Source: an uncultured Campylobacter sp. (GTDB lineage: Bacteria; Campylobacterota; Campylobacteria; Campylobacterales; Campylobacteraceae). Taken from it: 64,000 nt of DNA. The notes under the pieces were generated by a model that had not been told where the DNA came from, searched no databases, and was given only the letters and a program-made list of their open reading frames with translations. The stretch covers positions 87,534 through 151,533 of the forward strand of contig NZ_CALIMS010000005.1 in assembly GCF_938045345.1 (NCBI RefSeq). Reading direction: 5' to 3'. Below are positions 25,471 through 33,520 of this stretch, in pieces; the first letter of the stretch is position 1; each line of letters opens with the position of its first letter. Made by a program: the position numbers and the translations under genes.

Positions 25471-26167
25471 TTAAGCCCAGGCATCTTGCTCGGCTGCTTT
25501 AGCTTTTGAAATTTCAGCGAGCTTTTCTAATATAAAATTTTGCAAAAAATCTATATCCTTTTGTGCATACAAATATCCCGCCCCGAATTTAACGCCGCTA
25601 ATTTTGCCTCGTATGCTGATTATTTTTTACGCCTCTTATAAACCATGTGGCGTAGTTCATCTCATCAAAGTATATCTTTTCCGTATGCCTAAACGGCAGA
25701 ACCTCCCATTCTTTGCAGATGCCGCTTTTATCTATTCTGATTCCTTTTTGAATTAGCACGATAAATGAAAAAATTATGGCGCAGACAGATATGATTTTGC
25801 CGAGTATTAGTCTAGGCTCGCTTATTTGCAGATATCCATCCACACATCTGGGATCGCCTTCTTCGAAGCATCTTAAATTTATGCCTGCCGCTTTGTATTC
25901 CTGCGAACAAATTTTATCGTGGGTGTAAAAGCAGGGTATCGGCTCACCGTTATGTTTTGCTACGTGCGAGCTGGATAGAGTGACTACGCCGAAGCTTAGG
26001 AATATTATAAACATCTGCATTTTTAAAAGCGGATCGGCGGAGATAAACAGAGTTCCGTGATCTACGGTTTTGAATGATCTGTTTTTATCAAGCAATGAAA
26101 CAAGAAGGCAAAAGCCTATCGTAACATAAAGGATTATCGAAGCAAACTCGACTACACTTTGCGACAT
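25471..26167 (-). pseudogene. Frameshifted paralogue of the unknown membrane protein
   Basis: The open frame from ATG 26167 (behind AAGGTC, preferred over TTG 26197) stops at 25598 after GVKNNQHTRQN. The neighbouring frame continues with GVKIISIRGKISGVKFGAG, then YAQKDIDFLQ, to a stop at 25471-25473, matching the paralogue's ILIVEDGQ...YAQQDIKFIE. The switch falls on an A6 run (plus-strand T6, 25623-25628); A5 would give one uninterrupted gene of about 230 residues. It shares the KEW motif (CKEWEVLPF) and membrane layout of the gene at 24784-25434, plus an extra Cys-rich loop (CFYTHDKIC, RCFEEGDPRC). It could be phase-variable, decayed, or a base-count error. Confidence 0.7.
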
Positions 26168-26425
26168 AATAATGACCTTGTTTTTTGGATTACGCAAGCT
26201 CGCGTCTTTGGCAATTTTAGCGCAAAATTTCTAAATTTACGAGATTCTAAGCGCGCTTTTTATAAATCGCGCTTAGAATTTTACCTCACCGGCGTCATCT
26301 TGCCGCGCGAAAGTCGGATTAAATTTTTGGCTTTGAGAACCTAAAGCGCGCGGTTTATGACGTTGCGCGAGGTACATAGGCGCTCTTGTGATATCATAAC
26401 ACGCCTTAAAATTTCGCGGTCTAAA

Positions 26426-26444
26426 TCTTAATGATAATTATCTA
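26426..26444 (+). promoter_or_regulatory. Fur-box-like operator upstream of the PepSY gene
   Basis: TTAATGATAATTATC at 26428-26442 resembles the Fur operator core (TGATAAT-n-ATTATCA type, left half perfect). It lies about 75 bp before the PepSY protein start in an AT-rich promoter region. Fur control would fit a protein that handles iron chelates. Confidence 0.45.
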
Positions 26445-26518
26445 AATATTTAAAATTGCACAATATAATTGCGAACCTCAATCAAATAAAGATTAAATTT
26501 ATCTCGCAAGGATCTGCA

Positions 26519-27679
26519 ATGAGCTTGCTTCTTAAGCGCAACAAAATTTTATTTAACATCCATCTGATTTTATCGATCGTTTTTTCTATACCGCTGCTTA
26601 TCGTTGGCACTACGGGCGCGATTTTGTCGTATCAGCACGAGCTTGAGGCGCTAATAAACGCGGACTCTAAAAAGGTCGAAAAAACGGGCGAAATGCAAAG
26701 CGTAGAGAAAATTCTGCAAAGCTTTAGCGAGCAAACAGGCGCTAAGCAGCCCGTAAGGCTCGTCGTGCCCAAAAGCGATGATGAAGCCTTCGTCATTTAC
26801 GCAAACAGAAATGATGCGTATCTGGTCGATCCGTACACTGCGCAGATCATTGGCAAGGATCGCGGCACGGGCTTTGTGCTAACGGTGATGGCGTTGCATC
26901 GAAATTTGGGCCTAGCGCTAAGCGGCAACAAAACCGCAGCTGAGGTCGGTAAACAGATCGTAGGCGCGAGCGCCACAGCGATGATACTGCTCGTAATAAG
27001 CGGCGTCTGGCTGCATTTCCCAAGGCTTAGGCGTAAATTTATCGAGGCGATAAAGCCAAATTTTAAACTCAAAAAATACGCTCTTTTTTACAATCTGCAC
27101 ACGAGCCTGGGTACTCTAAGCGCGGTAGTTTACCTTCTCATCTGTTTAACCGGGCTTAACTGGTCGTATAGCTGGTATAACGATGCCGTGATGAAGCTTT
27201 TTGTAAGCTCGCAAAATTTACCGCAAGCTAGCGCGCCTAAAGCCGCCGCTTCTAAAGATCACGCCGCCGCACCCGCAAAAGAGGGCGGCACAAAGGGCAC
27301 AGAGTATAAATTTAGCGACGCGCAGAGGGCTTATGAGATATTCAGATCAAGTGGCATAGAGTATAAAGAATTTACCCTAATGCTCGCAGCCGGAGATAAG
27401 ATCGGCGTCAGGTATTATGAGCCCGATGCGCCCGCTACCGCTCGTCCAAAAGGCGCGAGCGTGAAGCTAAAGGAGGGCAAGGTCGCGGAGCAGAAGCAAA
27501 CGGACGGTATCACCGCGGGCGAGTTTAAAGATGCGAACTACCAGCTGCATACGGGCTATTTTTTCGGGCTAGCGGGTAAAATTTTATGGTCGCTCGTTTC
27601 GCTTTGCATGGCGCTTTTTATCTTTAGTGGCTTTTATATGACGGCAAAAAGGGCGTTTAAGTCAGAAAAGCCCGGCTAA
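26519..27679 (+). CDS. PepSY-associated transmembrane protein (PiuB-like)
   Basis: 386 residues from the ATG at 26519, behind AAGGATC. The longer frame from 26456 lacks a ribosome-binding site and delays the first helix. Four membrane segments fit PepSY_TM: VGTTGAILSYQHELEALIN, the ALHRNLGL region with AMILLVISGVWLHFP, NLHTSLGTLSAVVYLLICLTG, and a C-terminal LWSLVSLCMALFIFSGFYM. Membrane His residues typical of the family are present. A periplasmic PepSY domain lies near 40-120, and an Ala/Lys-rich linker near 240-270. Relatives sit in iron-siderophore loci and may reduce ferric chelates; the Fur-like site supports that. Confidence 0.85.
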   Translation: MSLLLKRNKILFNIHLILSIVFSIPLLIVGTTGAILSYQHELEALINADSKKVEKTGEMQSVEKILQSFSEQTGAKQPVRLVVPKSDDEAFVIYANRNDAYLVDPYTAQIIGKDRGTGFVLTVMALHRNLGLALSGNKTAAEVGKQIVGASATAMILLVISGVWLHFPRLRRKFIEAIKPNFKLKKYALFYNLHTSLGTLSAVVYLLICLTGLNWSYSWYNDAVMKLFVSSQNLPQASAPKAAASKDHAAAPAKEGGTKGTEYKFSDAQRAYEIFRSSGIEYKEFTLMLAAGDKIGVRYYEPDAPATARPKGASVKLKEGKVAEQKQTDGITAGEFKDANYQLHTGYFFGLAGKILWSLVSLCMALFIFSGFYMTAKRAFKSEKPG

Positions 27680-27864
27680 ATTTTACCCTCTCGGCAAGAG
27701 GTGCGACGAGCGGCGCAAGAGAGCCCAATACCTACAAAGCATTGAGATAAAATTTGCCGAAGCGGATCAAGAAAAGCTCTGATTTAACGATATTTGAGAC
27801 ATTCTAAAATTATCGCGGATTAAGTCTATGTGAGGTATATTGCGGAAAATTTTAGGAGCGAAAT

Positions 27865-28815
27865 TTGAAAATGAGATATTATCTGTGCTTGGCTTTCATC
27901 ATAATAATATGCGCTTTGTGCGCGATACTTTCGATTATCGCGGAGTATAAATACCCAAATTCAGCCGAAAAAATTAAAACCGATCCATATGAATGGGTAT
28001 GTAATCTGGATGGCAATCTTACGGATATACAGCTTAAGGATAGGGCACTAAAGTGCATGCTTAAAAAGACCTATAAATCTATAAATATTTCAGCGGAGGA
28101 ATTCCGTGATATGGAAAGAAAAATAAAGAAACAATACGGTAAAGTAGAGGATGAATTTTATAATTTTTATAGCGGGTTGGCGGAAAGATGCGGTGGAAAT
28201 AATCGTCCAGATAAAGCTTGCGAATTTTTCATTGTAGATGACAATATAAATTTAGAATATTTTATGGGTTTGGGAGACAGGGCTTGCAACGGTAAACAAG
28301 CCGTAGCAAATTTCAAAGATTTTGTAAATATGTCCATGCTCAAAGGCGAAGTTGTTTACCCTTGGGAAAATAATAATAGTTTAATCTTGTCGGATGGAAA
28401 TTTAAAGTACAAATTATATTTTAGCGGATTAGAAAATGATAAACATGTATTTGATATGTTATTTACGGAAAAAATATTTTTAAATGAAATTAATCCTAAA
28501 ATATACGACCGCAAATATCCTAATGATAAAATTTTTTCTATTCCAACCGACATGCTATTTTTTGATATGTATGTAAGCCTAATAGATAAAAAATACGATA
28601 ACTTTTGTAATTTATATAACTTTAAAAAGAAAGATATAAAACCGTATAAAGCATTTTTTGAGTTAGAAGGTATAAAATATAGTCGGTATGCTTTTTATCT
28701 AGGTATTTTTGATGAAAATTATACATATAAATACGATATAAAAGATAATTTGCTGGGTGTGGAGCAAGGATATTATTACGATGAAAAAACCAAAGAGATA
28801 AAACGAGAGCAATAA
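27865..28815 (+). CDS. Unknown AT-rich membrane-anchored protein
   Basis: 316 residues with one N-terminal hydrophobic segment (YYLCLAFIIIICALCAILSI) that is a signal anchor or uncleaved signal peptide, then a soluble, Lys/Tyr/Asp-rich body with several Cys (VCNLDG, KCMLKK, RCGG, ACEFF, ACNG). Start choice is open: TTG 27865 is 6 bases after AGGAG, while ATG 27871 is 12 bases after it. The coding DNA is much more AT-rich than its neighbours, suggesting transfer. No family recognised. Confidence 0.7.
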   Translation: MKMRYYLCLAFIIIICALCAILSIIAEYKYPNSAEKIKTDPYEWVCNLDGNLTDIQLKDRALKCMLKKTYKSINISAEEFRDMERKIKKQYGKVEDEFYNFYSGLAERCGGNNRPDKACEFFIVDDNINLEYFMGLGDRACNGKQAVANFKDFVNMSMLKGEVVYPWENNNSLILSDGNLKYKLYFSGLENDKHVFDMLFTEKIFLNEINPKIYDRKYPNDKIFSIPTDMLFFDMYVSLIDKKYDNFCNLYNFKKKDIKPYKAFFELEGIKYSRYAFYLGIFDENYTYKYDIKDNLLGVEQGYYYDEKTKEIKREQ

Positions 28816-28868
28816 AATAGAATTTATAAAATTTACCCGCCGCGACCGCTTAAATTTCTTATTTAGCG

Positions 28869-29369
28869 CTATTTGCCTCTTGCGCCGCGAGTGATCATCA
28901 AGGACTGTTCGTAGAAAATTAGCAGCGTTATTGAAACGCCCGTGCCGAGCGCCAGCGAGATCGAGATCGTGGCGAGGGCGTTATCGAAAAACGAGATAAG
29001 ATGAGCGAGTTTATGCTCTGCGCCCGTGGCTCTGATATAAGAAAACAGCGCCAAAACCGCCTTGTAGGCGTAGATGCCGGGGATCATCGGAAGCAGCGCG
29101 GGGAAGGCGATGATCTCTGCGGGCACCTTGAGGCGCTTGGCACAGAGCATCCCTAAAACGCCGATCAGAAACGACGCAAAAAGCGTCGCGGCAGCGATCG
29201 AAAAAATTTGGCTTTGAATCAGCAAAAACCTGCATGAATGCGCAACCGCCGCAAGCAGCGCCGAGAAGGCTAGCGTCTTTTTAGGCGGCATGCACGCATA
29301 CGCAAACCCGAGCCCCGCCGCAGCGGCAAAGCAAGCATCCTTAAATACCAAAAGCGCTATATCAAACAT
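28869..29369 (-). CDS. Threonine/serine exporter, small subunit (ThrE_2 / DUF3815)
   Basis: 166 residues with five hydrophobic helices (about 5-25, 30-48, 53-72, 83-105 and 127-155), matching the second half of ThrE. In split systems this DUF3815 protein works with a DUF1212 partner to export threonine or serine. It overlaps the upstream partner gene by 8 bp. The motif KRLKVPAEIIAFPALLPMIPG is typical of the family. Confidence 0.85.
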   Translation of the reverse strand: MFDIALLVFKDACFAAAAGLGFAYACMPPKKTLAFSALLAAVAHSCRFLLIQSQIFSIAAATLFASFLIGVLGMLCAKRLKVPAEIIAFPALLPMIPGIYAYKAVLALFSYIRATGAEHKLAHLISFFDNALATISISLALGTGVSITLLIFYEQSLMITRGARGK

Positions 29370-30645
29370 TTACAAGCCCCAAATTTGAGATGCTAAGCGT
29401 CAGAAAGAGTCCGATTGCGATGCAGATGATCAAAAGCCCCGTGTTTAGCCCTCTGCTGATGCCTACGAGCATATTTTCGTTTAGGATGTCAAATACCGAG
29501 TTGATAAGCCAGACGCCCGGGATCAAAAACAATATGCTCGATCCCACGGCGATGTCGGGCGTGGCGCTAAGCCCGTAGCGAGCGCCTAGCGAGACGATGA
29601 AGGAGACTGCGAACGAAACCGCGATGTATTGGATTTTTAGGTTGATTTTAAGCTTGCTAAGTAGATAGCGGGCGCAAATTCCAAAAGCCGTAGCCGCAAA
29701 AACTAACGCCATCGCACCGCCGTCGCCGCCGAAAAGCTCGCAGAACGCGGCATTTGCGACGCTGAGCAAAACGAGAGTTTTGGCAAAGCTTTTCTTCTGC
29801 GAGGCTAAAATTTCTGCAAATGCGGCTTTGGCGCGCGCAAAAGGGATTTTTTCATCGTAAATTTCCCAGCTAAGCGCGCTTAGCTCCGAGATCAGATCGA
29901 AGCTGATCTGCGCCGCAGCGCCCGTTTTGACGTAGGTGCGGCGGATAGAGTTGTCCGCAGGATCCATCACGCTGATGATGAAGTGGCGCACAAAGATCAT
30001 CAGGCTAGCCTCATAGTCGTAAGCGTCCGCTATCCTGCGCACGCAGCGCTCGATGCGCGCGGTGTAAGTGCCGATACTAAGCATCTTGGCGGTGTATTCA
30101 CTAAGAAAATTGGTAAGCTCTTGGATTTGCGGTCTCACCGCTTCTGCTTCTTTTGCTGCCGCCATTTCTGTTGTCATTATTTCCTCCGCTACCCTTGTAA
30201 TCTCAATATCGTTTTGCGCTGTTTCTGAGGCCGTTGCAGCTTCTGTTTCCACAGCGGCCGCCGTCGTCTTCGATGCCTCTTCGACGCTCGTTGCGGCGGA
30301 ATTTTTATTTTTAAAATTTAATGCAGCGGCAGCGCCCATGGCGGAATTCTCGCTATCTAAATTTGATGCGGCGACAGCGCTTGTAGCGGTAAAATTTTGA
30401 TTGTTTAAATTTGGCGTCGTTTCGGAATTTGAGTTATCTAAATTTAGCGCCGAGGCGGAATTTGGCCCGTTTAAATTTAGCGCCGCCACAGGGCTTTCAT
30501 CGTTCAAATTTAAAGCGGCGCAATTTTGCCCTTTCAAAGAATTCTGCTCATCTAAATTTAAATCGTAGCCTGAATTCTGTCCGCTTAAATTTAAACTTTC
30601 GGCGTCCTCGCAAGATCCGCTAAATTTAGAATTTCTATTGCCCAC
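29362..30645 (-). CDS. Threonine/serine exporter, large subunit (ThrE / DUF1212) with repeat-rich N-terminus
   Basis: The C-terminal ~270 residues are the ThrE/DUF1212 domain: LTNFLSEYTAKMLSIGTYTA, then the RIERCVRRIADAY soluble part, then five membrane helices ending in VNV. The full frame of 427 residues starts at GTG 30645, four bases after the preceding gene, behind GAGGTGAA. Its first ~155 residues are low-complexity repeats of LNL-x-x-x-NS. A strong internal site, GGAGGAAAT then ATG at 30177, would give a 271-residue protein of normal family length. Both starts may be used; I kept the long frame because it is open and coupled to the upstream gene. Confidence 0.75.
   Translation of the reverse strand: MGNRNSKFSGSCEDAESLNLSGQNSGYDLNLDEQNSLKGQNCAALNLNDESPVAALNLNGPNSASALNLDNSNSETTPNLNNQNFTATSAVAASNLDSENSAMGAAAALNFKNKNSAATSVEEASKTTAAAVETEAATASETAQNDIEITRVAEEIMTTEMAAAKEAEAVRPQIQELTNFLSEYTAKMLSIGTYTARIERCVRRIADAYDYEASLMIFVRHFIISVMDPADNSIRRTYVKTGAAAQISFDLISELSALSWEIYDEKIPFARAKAAFAEILASQKKSFAKTLVLLSVANAAFCELFGGDGGAMALVFAATAFGICARYLLSKLKINLKIQYIAVSFAVSFIVSLGARYGLSATPDIAVGSSILFLIPGVWLINSVFDILNENMLVGISRGLNTGLLIICIAIGLFLTLSISNLGLVNV
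30290..30620 (-). repeat. Coding repeat array (LNL / NS units) in the thrE N-terminus
   Basis: On the minus strand CTAAATTTAG and AAATTT words recur every 30-50 bases, always in frame, giving repeated LNLDE, LNLNG and NLNNQN peptides alternating with NSA and NSE. Composition and word type match the intergenic gaps. It lies entirely upstream of the strong internal ATG at 30177. Confidence 0.75.
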
Positions 30646-30649
30646 GGCT

Positions 30650-32032
30650 TCACCTCAGACTTATGAGATCGAGCGGGTTGATGTGGTAGTTCTGCTGCGT
30701 CACTTCAAAGGTCAGATCCGAGCCGATGCGTCCGATGATGTAGCCCTTTTTGACGTTGGAGCCGACGCGCACGGTAGGCGGGATCTGATTTAGATGCGCG
30801 TAGATCGTGTGGATGCCGCCGCTGTGCTCTAGGATCACGACCTTATCGAGCACGGCGGTTTCTTTAGCAAAAACCACTTTGCCCGGCAGCACCGCTTTAA
30901 CCTGCGTGTCGCCGCTGTTTGAGCCCAGCACGATATTTTCGTTGAAAAGCTTGATGTTATACACGGGATCGTTGTAGTTGCCGAATTTCCGCTTCAAATA
31001 CGCGCCGTTCAGAGGCGCTGCGGTCTTGGCTCCGCCGTATTTTTTAACGCGCGAGGACTGATAGCTCGAGCCGTACTGCTTGACCTTTTGGTTGATCTTA
31101 CTTACGCGCTCATCCGCCGGCTCGCTCACTTCGGGCTCGGGCTCGCTAGGAGGCGCAGGCTCTGGCTTACCCGCCTTTTTGGCAGCCGCCTTTGCTTTGG
31201 CGTACTCTTTTTCGCGCGCCTGGCGCTCCTTTTGCTTCTGCGCTTCAAGCTTTGCTTGGCGTGCCGCTTCCTCCTTCTGCGCTTTGGCTTTTTCCTCGGC
31301 GTCATCGATGATCTTAAGCTCCTGCAGGGTCTTAGATATGGCATCTTGCTCGTCGTTTATCTTCTCCAGTCTCGCGATATAGTCCTCTTTGTCCTTTTTC
31401 ATCTGCGCGAGCTTCTCTTTTTGGGTGGTTTGCTTGGCGTTGAGATCGGTTTTTTTCTTATCGTAGCCCGCCATGCTCGCTTGGATCGATTTGATCTTTT
31501 TGTTCTGCTCGTTAATAAAATTTTGATTATTTTCGTAGTCTTTGATCAGCCCTTTAAGCTCGTCGTTCATAACGACGCCGAGCCCCTCCAAAATTTCGCT
31601 AGCCATGATAGAATCGGGCGTGGTGGTGGAATTTACGTCGGTGATGAGATCGAATGATAGCTCTTGCGAGATCACGTTTGCAATCTTGCTTTCCAGATCG
31701 TTTTGCACGCTAAGAAGCGTGACGTTTTGGCTATTGAGCTTCTCAAGCTCCTGCGCTTCGGCGGCGTATTGATCTTTTAAGCCCTCGATCGCGTCGCTTA
31801 GCTGTTTGATCTCGCCCTCGCGCTTTTTAAAGCCCTCCTGCTCCTTTACGATCTGGCCTGCGATCTCATCGATCTTTTGCGAGAGTTGCATCCCCTCCTT
31901 TTGCGAGCTTTTGAGCTCTTGACCCGCTTTGGCGATCTTATCTTTCGTGCTTTGTCCCTTTGCGGGCGCGGCATAAGTAAGAGCTGCGGTAAGCCCCAGC
32001 GTAAGAAGCGGCGCTAAAAAAGCTCTTTTCAT
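30650..32032 (-). CDS. EnvC-like murein hydrolase activator (degenerate M23)
   Basis: 460 residues. A signal peptide (to about residue 22) is followed by a long coiled coil (~25-270) and a Lys/Ala/Pro-rich linker, then an M23/LytM domain (~345-460). The domain keeps the fold strings TIYAHLNQIPPTVRVGSNV and IGRIGSDLTFEV but lacks the H-x3-D zinc motif, and the HxH position reads TFEV. It is therefore probably a non-catalytic activator like EnvC. It directly follows ftsX (4-bp overlap), as expected for an FtsEX-controlled amidase activator; the amidase could be the AmiA encoded at 40763-42601. Confidence 0.85.
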   Translation of the reverse strand: MKRAFLAPLLTLGLTAALTYAAPAKGQSTKDKIAKAGQELKSSQKEGMQLSQKIDEIAGQIVKEQEGFKKREGEIKQLSDAIEGLKDQYAAEAQELEKLNSQNVTLLSVQNDLESKIANVISQELSFDLITDVNSTTTPDSIMASEILEGLGVVMNDELKGLIKDYENNQNFINEQNKKIKSIQASMAGYDKKKTDLNAKQTTQKEKLAQMKKDKEDYIARLEKINDEQDAISKTLQELKIIDDAEEKAKAQKEEAARQAKLEAQKQKERQAREKEYAKAKAAAKKAGKPEPAPPSEPEPEVSEPADERVSKINQKVKQYGSSYQSSRVKKYGGAKTAAPLNGAYLKRKFGNYNDPVYNIKLFNENIVLGSNSGDTQVKAVLPGKVVFAKETAVLDKVVILEHSGGIHTIYAHLNQIPPTVRVGSNVKKGYIIGRIGSDLTFEVTQQNYHINPLDLISLR

Positions 32033-32844
32033 GCTCGTTTATTTCCAATTTGCAGCATCACAAAACTTACCGCGATGATAGATAGCGCCAAGGCGACACC
32101 CAAAAGAATCAGCGCATCGTAAGGCAGCACTATGGCGGTGCGCAGATCGCCGATACCCTTAAGCGTGGTCGAAAACACCTCCCAAGAAGGAAGTGCTATG
32201 TAGAAGCAGGTCACGATCAGTGTGGCGATGAAGGAGTCTATTATCGCCATTCGGTAGAGTTTGCCGCTTTTTATCAGAAACGACGCGCCGAAAAGCTCCA
32301 TGATCTCGATGCGCTCTTTGTGCTCGTAAACCCAGATACGCATCTGGCGGTGAATTAACATCACGCCTAAAAGCACGATGAGAAACGCAAAGCCGTAAAC
32401 GAGGCTTTTGATAAGCAGTAAAATTTTAAAAATTTCATCGTGGGTCTTTTTAAAAATTTCAACCCGCGTGAGCGAGCCTATGGATTTTAGATCCTGCTCA
32501 ATCTTGGCAAGCTGCGCAGCGTCGGGGAAGCTTTCGAGCTTGACACTATAAAATTTAGGCAAATTTTTACTAAGCTCGGCAAAGGCGTTTTGTGAAATTT
32601 TACCCTTTAGCCGCTCGGTTATGCCCGCTGTGGAAATTTCGCTAAGCGAGCTGATTTTCGGTACCGCTTTTTGCGCGTCTTGTAGGCTGAGCGGAGTTTT
32701 GGAGACTAGCACGATGTTGTATTCGTTTTGGATCGAGCGCTCGTAGCTTTTGGTTAGGTTGCTCATAAAAATTCCAAACTGCACTGAAAAAAGCAGCGCG
32801 ACGAGCGAAAAGATCACGCCGAAATGGGTTTTAATCGATTTCAT
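32029..32844 (-). CDS. ftsX: Cell division protein FtsX
   Basis: 271 residues with the FtsX layout. There is a first membrane helix at ~10-28, an extracytoplasmic domain of ~110 residues, then three helices (about 143-163, 198-219 and 241-265). It is the permease-like partner of FtsE, passing ATP-driven signals across the inner membrane to peptidoglycan hydrolase activators. It overlaps ftsE by 14 bp and the EnvC-like gene by 4 bp. Confidence 0.9.
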   Translation of the reverse strand: MKSIKTHFGVIFSLVALLFSVQFGIFMSNLTKSYERSIQNEYNIVLVSKTPLSLQDAQKAVPKISSLSEISTAGITERLKGKISQNAFAELSKNLPKFYSVKLESFPDAAQLAKIEQDLKSIGSLTRVEIFKKTHDEIFKILLLIKSLVYGFAFLIVLLGVMLIHRQMRIWVYEHKERIEIMELFGASFLIKSGKLYRMAIIDSFIATLIVTCFYIALPSWEVFSTTLKGIGDLRTAIVLPYDALILLGVALALSIIAVSFVMLQIGNKRA

Positions 32845-33520
32845 TTACTTTAGCGTCCTTAATCTCAAAATGTCGGTGCCTAAAACGCAGCGTGGCGGGC
32901 ATTTTATGCGTTACGATGACGACGCAGGCGTTCCACGACTCGCACGCCGAGCGCAGCAAATTCCAAATAATGGCGCTGGAGTAGTCGTCTAAATTTCCCG
33001 TAGGCTCGTCGCACAGCAGCAGCCGCGGATTATGCGCCATTGCACGCGCCAAAGCCACGCGCTGCTGCTCGCCGCCGCTAAGCTCGAGTGGATACTTGCC
33101 CATCTTATGCCCGAGCTCGACGTGGCGCAGTAGCTTTTTGGCTTGGTCTTGGCAGACCTGCTGATTGTAGCCCATTATCATTAACGGAAGCATTATGTTG
33201 CGCTCGATCGTCCATTCGTTGATCAGGCGGTAGTTTTGAAAGATAATGCCGATGCGCTGGCGCAGGGTGCGCAGATCGGAGTTTGTGATGCCCTTTAAAT
33301 CGCACAAGCAGACGTTCAACTCGCCGCCGATGATGTCGATGCCGCCGTAGAAGGACTTAAGCAGCGTGGATTTGCCGCTGCCGCTCTTGCCCGTGATGAT
33401 GACGAAGTCCTTTGCGCCGATGCCGAAGCTCGCGTCTTGGATGACTGCGCCCGCCTTTTCGTAGCCTAGCGTGAGGCCCGCTGCGGTGATGATGTTGTAA
33501 TCGTCCGTTATCTCTGCCAT
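32831..33520 (-). CDS. ftsE: Cell division ATP-binding protein FtsE
   Basis: 229 residues from the ATG at 33520 (MAEITDD), behind CGGAGAT. The longer frame to 33628 adds 36 residues that only overlap trmB. ABC ATPase motifs are intact: Walker A TGKSGSGKST, Q-loop FQNYRL, signature LSGGEQQRVALARA, Walker B LLLCDEPTGNLD and H-loop VTHK. It pairs with FtsX downstream. Confidence 0.93.
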   Translation of the reverse strand: MAEITDDYNIITAAGLTLGYEKAGAVIQDASFGIGAKDFVIITGKSGSGKSTLLKSFYGGIDIIGGELNVCLCDLKGITNSDLRTLRQRIGIIFQNYRLINEWTIERNIMLPLMIMGYNQQVCQDQAKKLLRHVELGHKMGKYPLELSGGEQQRVALARAMAHNPRLLLCDEPTGNLDDYSSAIIWNLLRSACESWNACVVIVTHKMPATLRFRHRHFEIKDAKVNEID

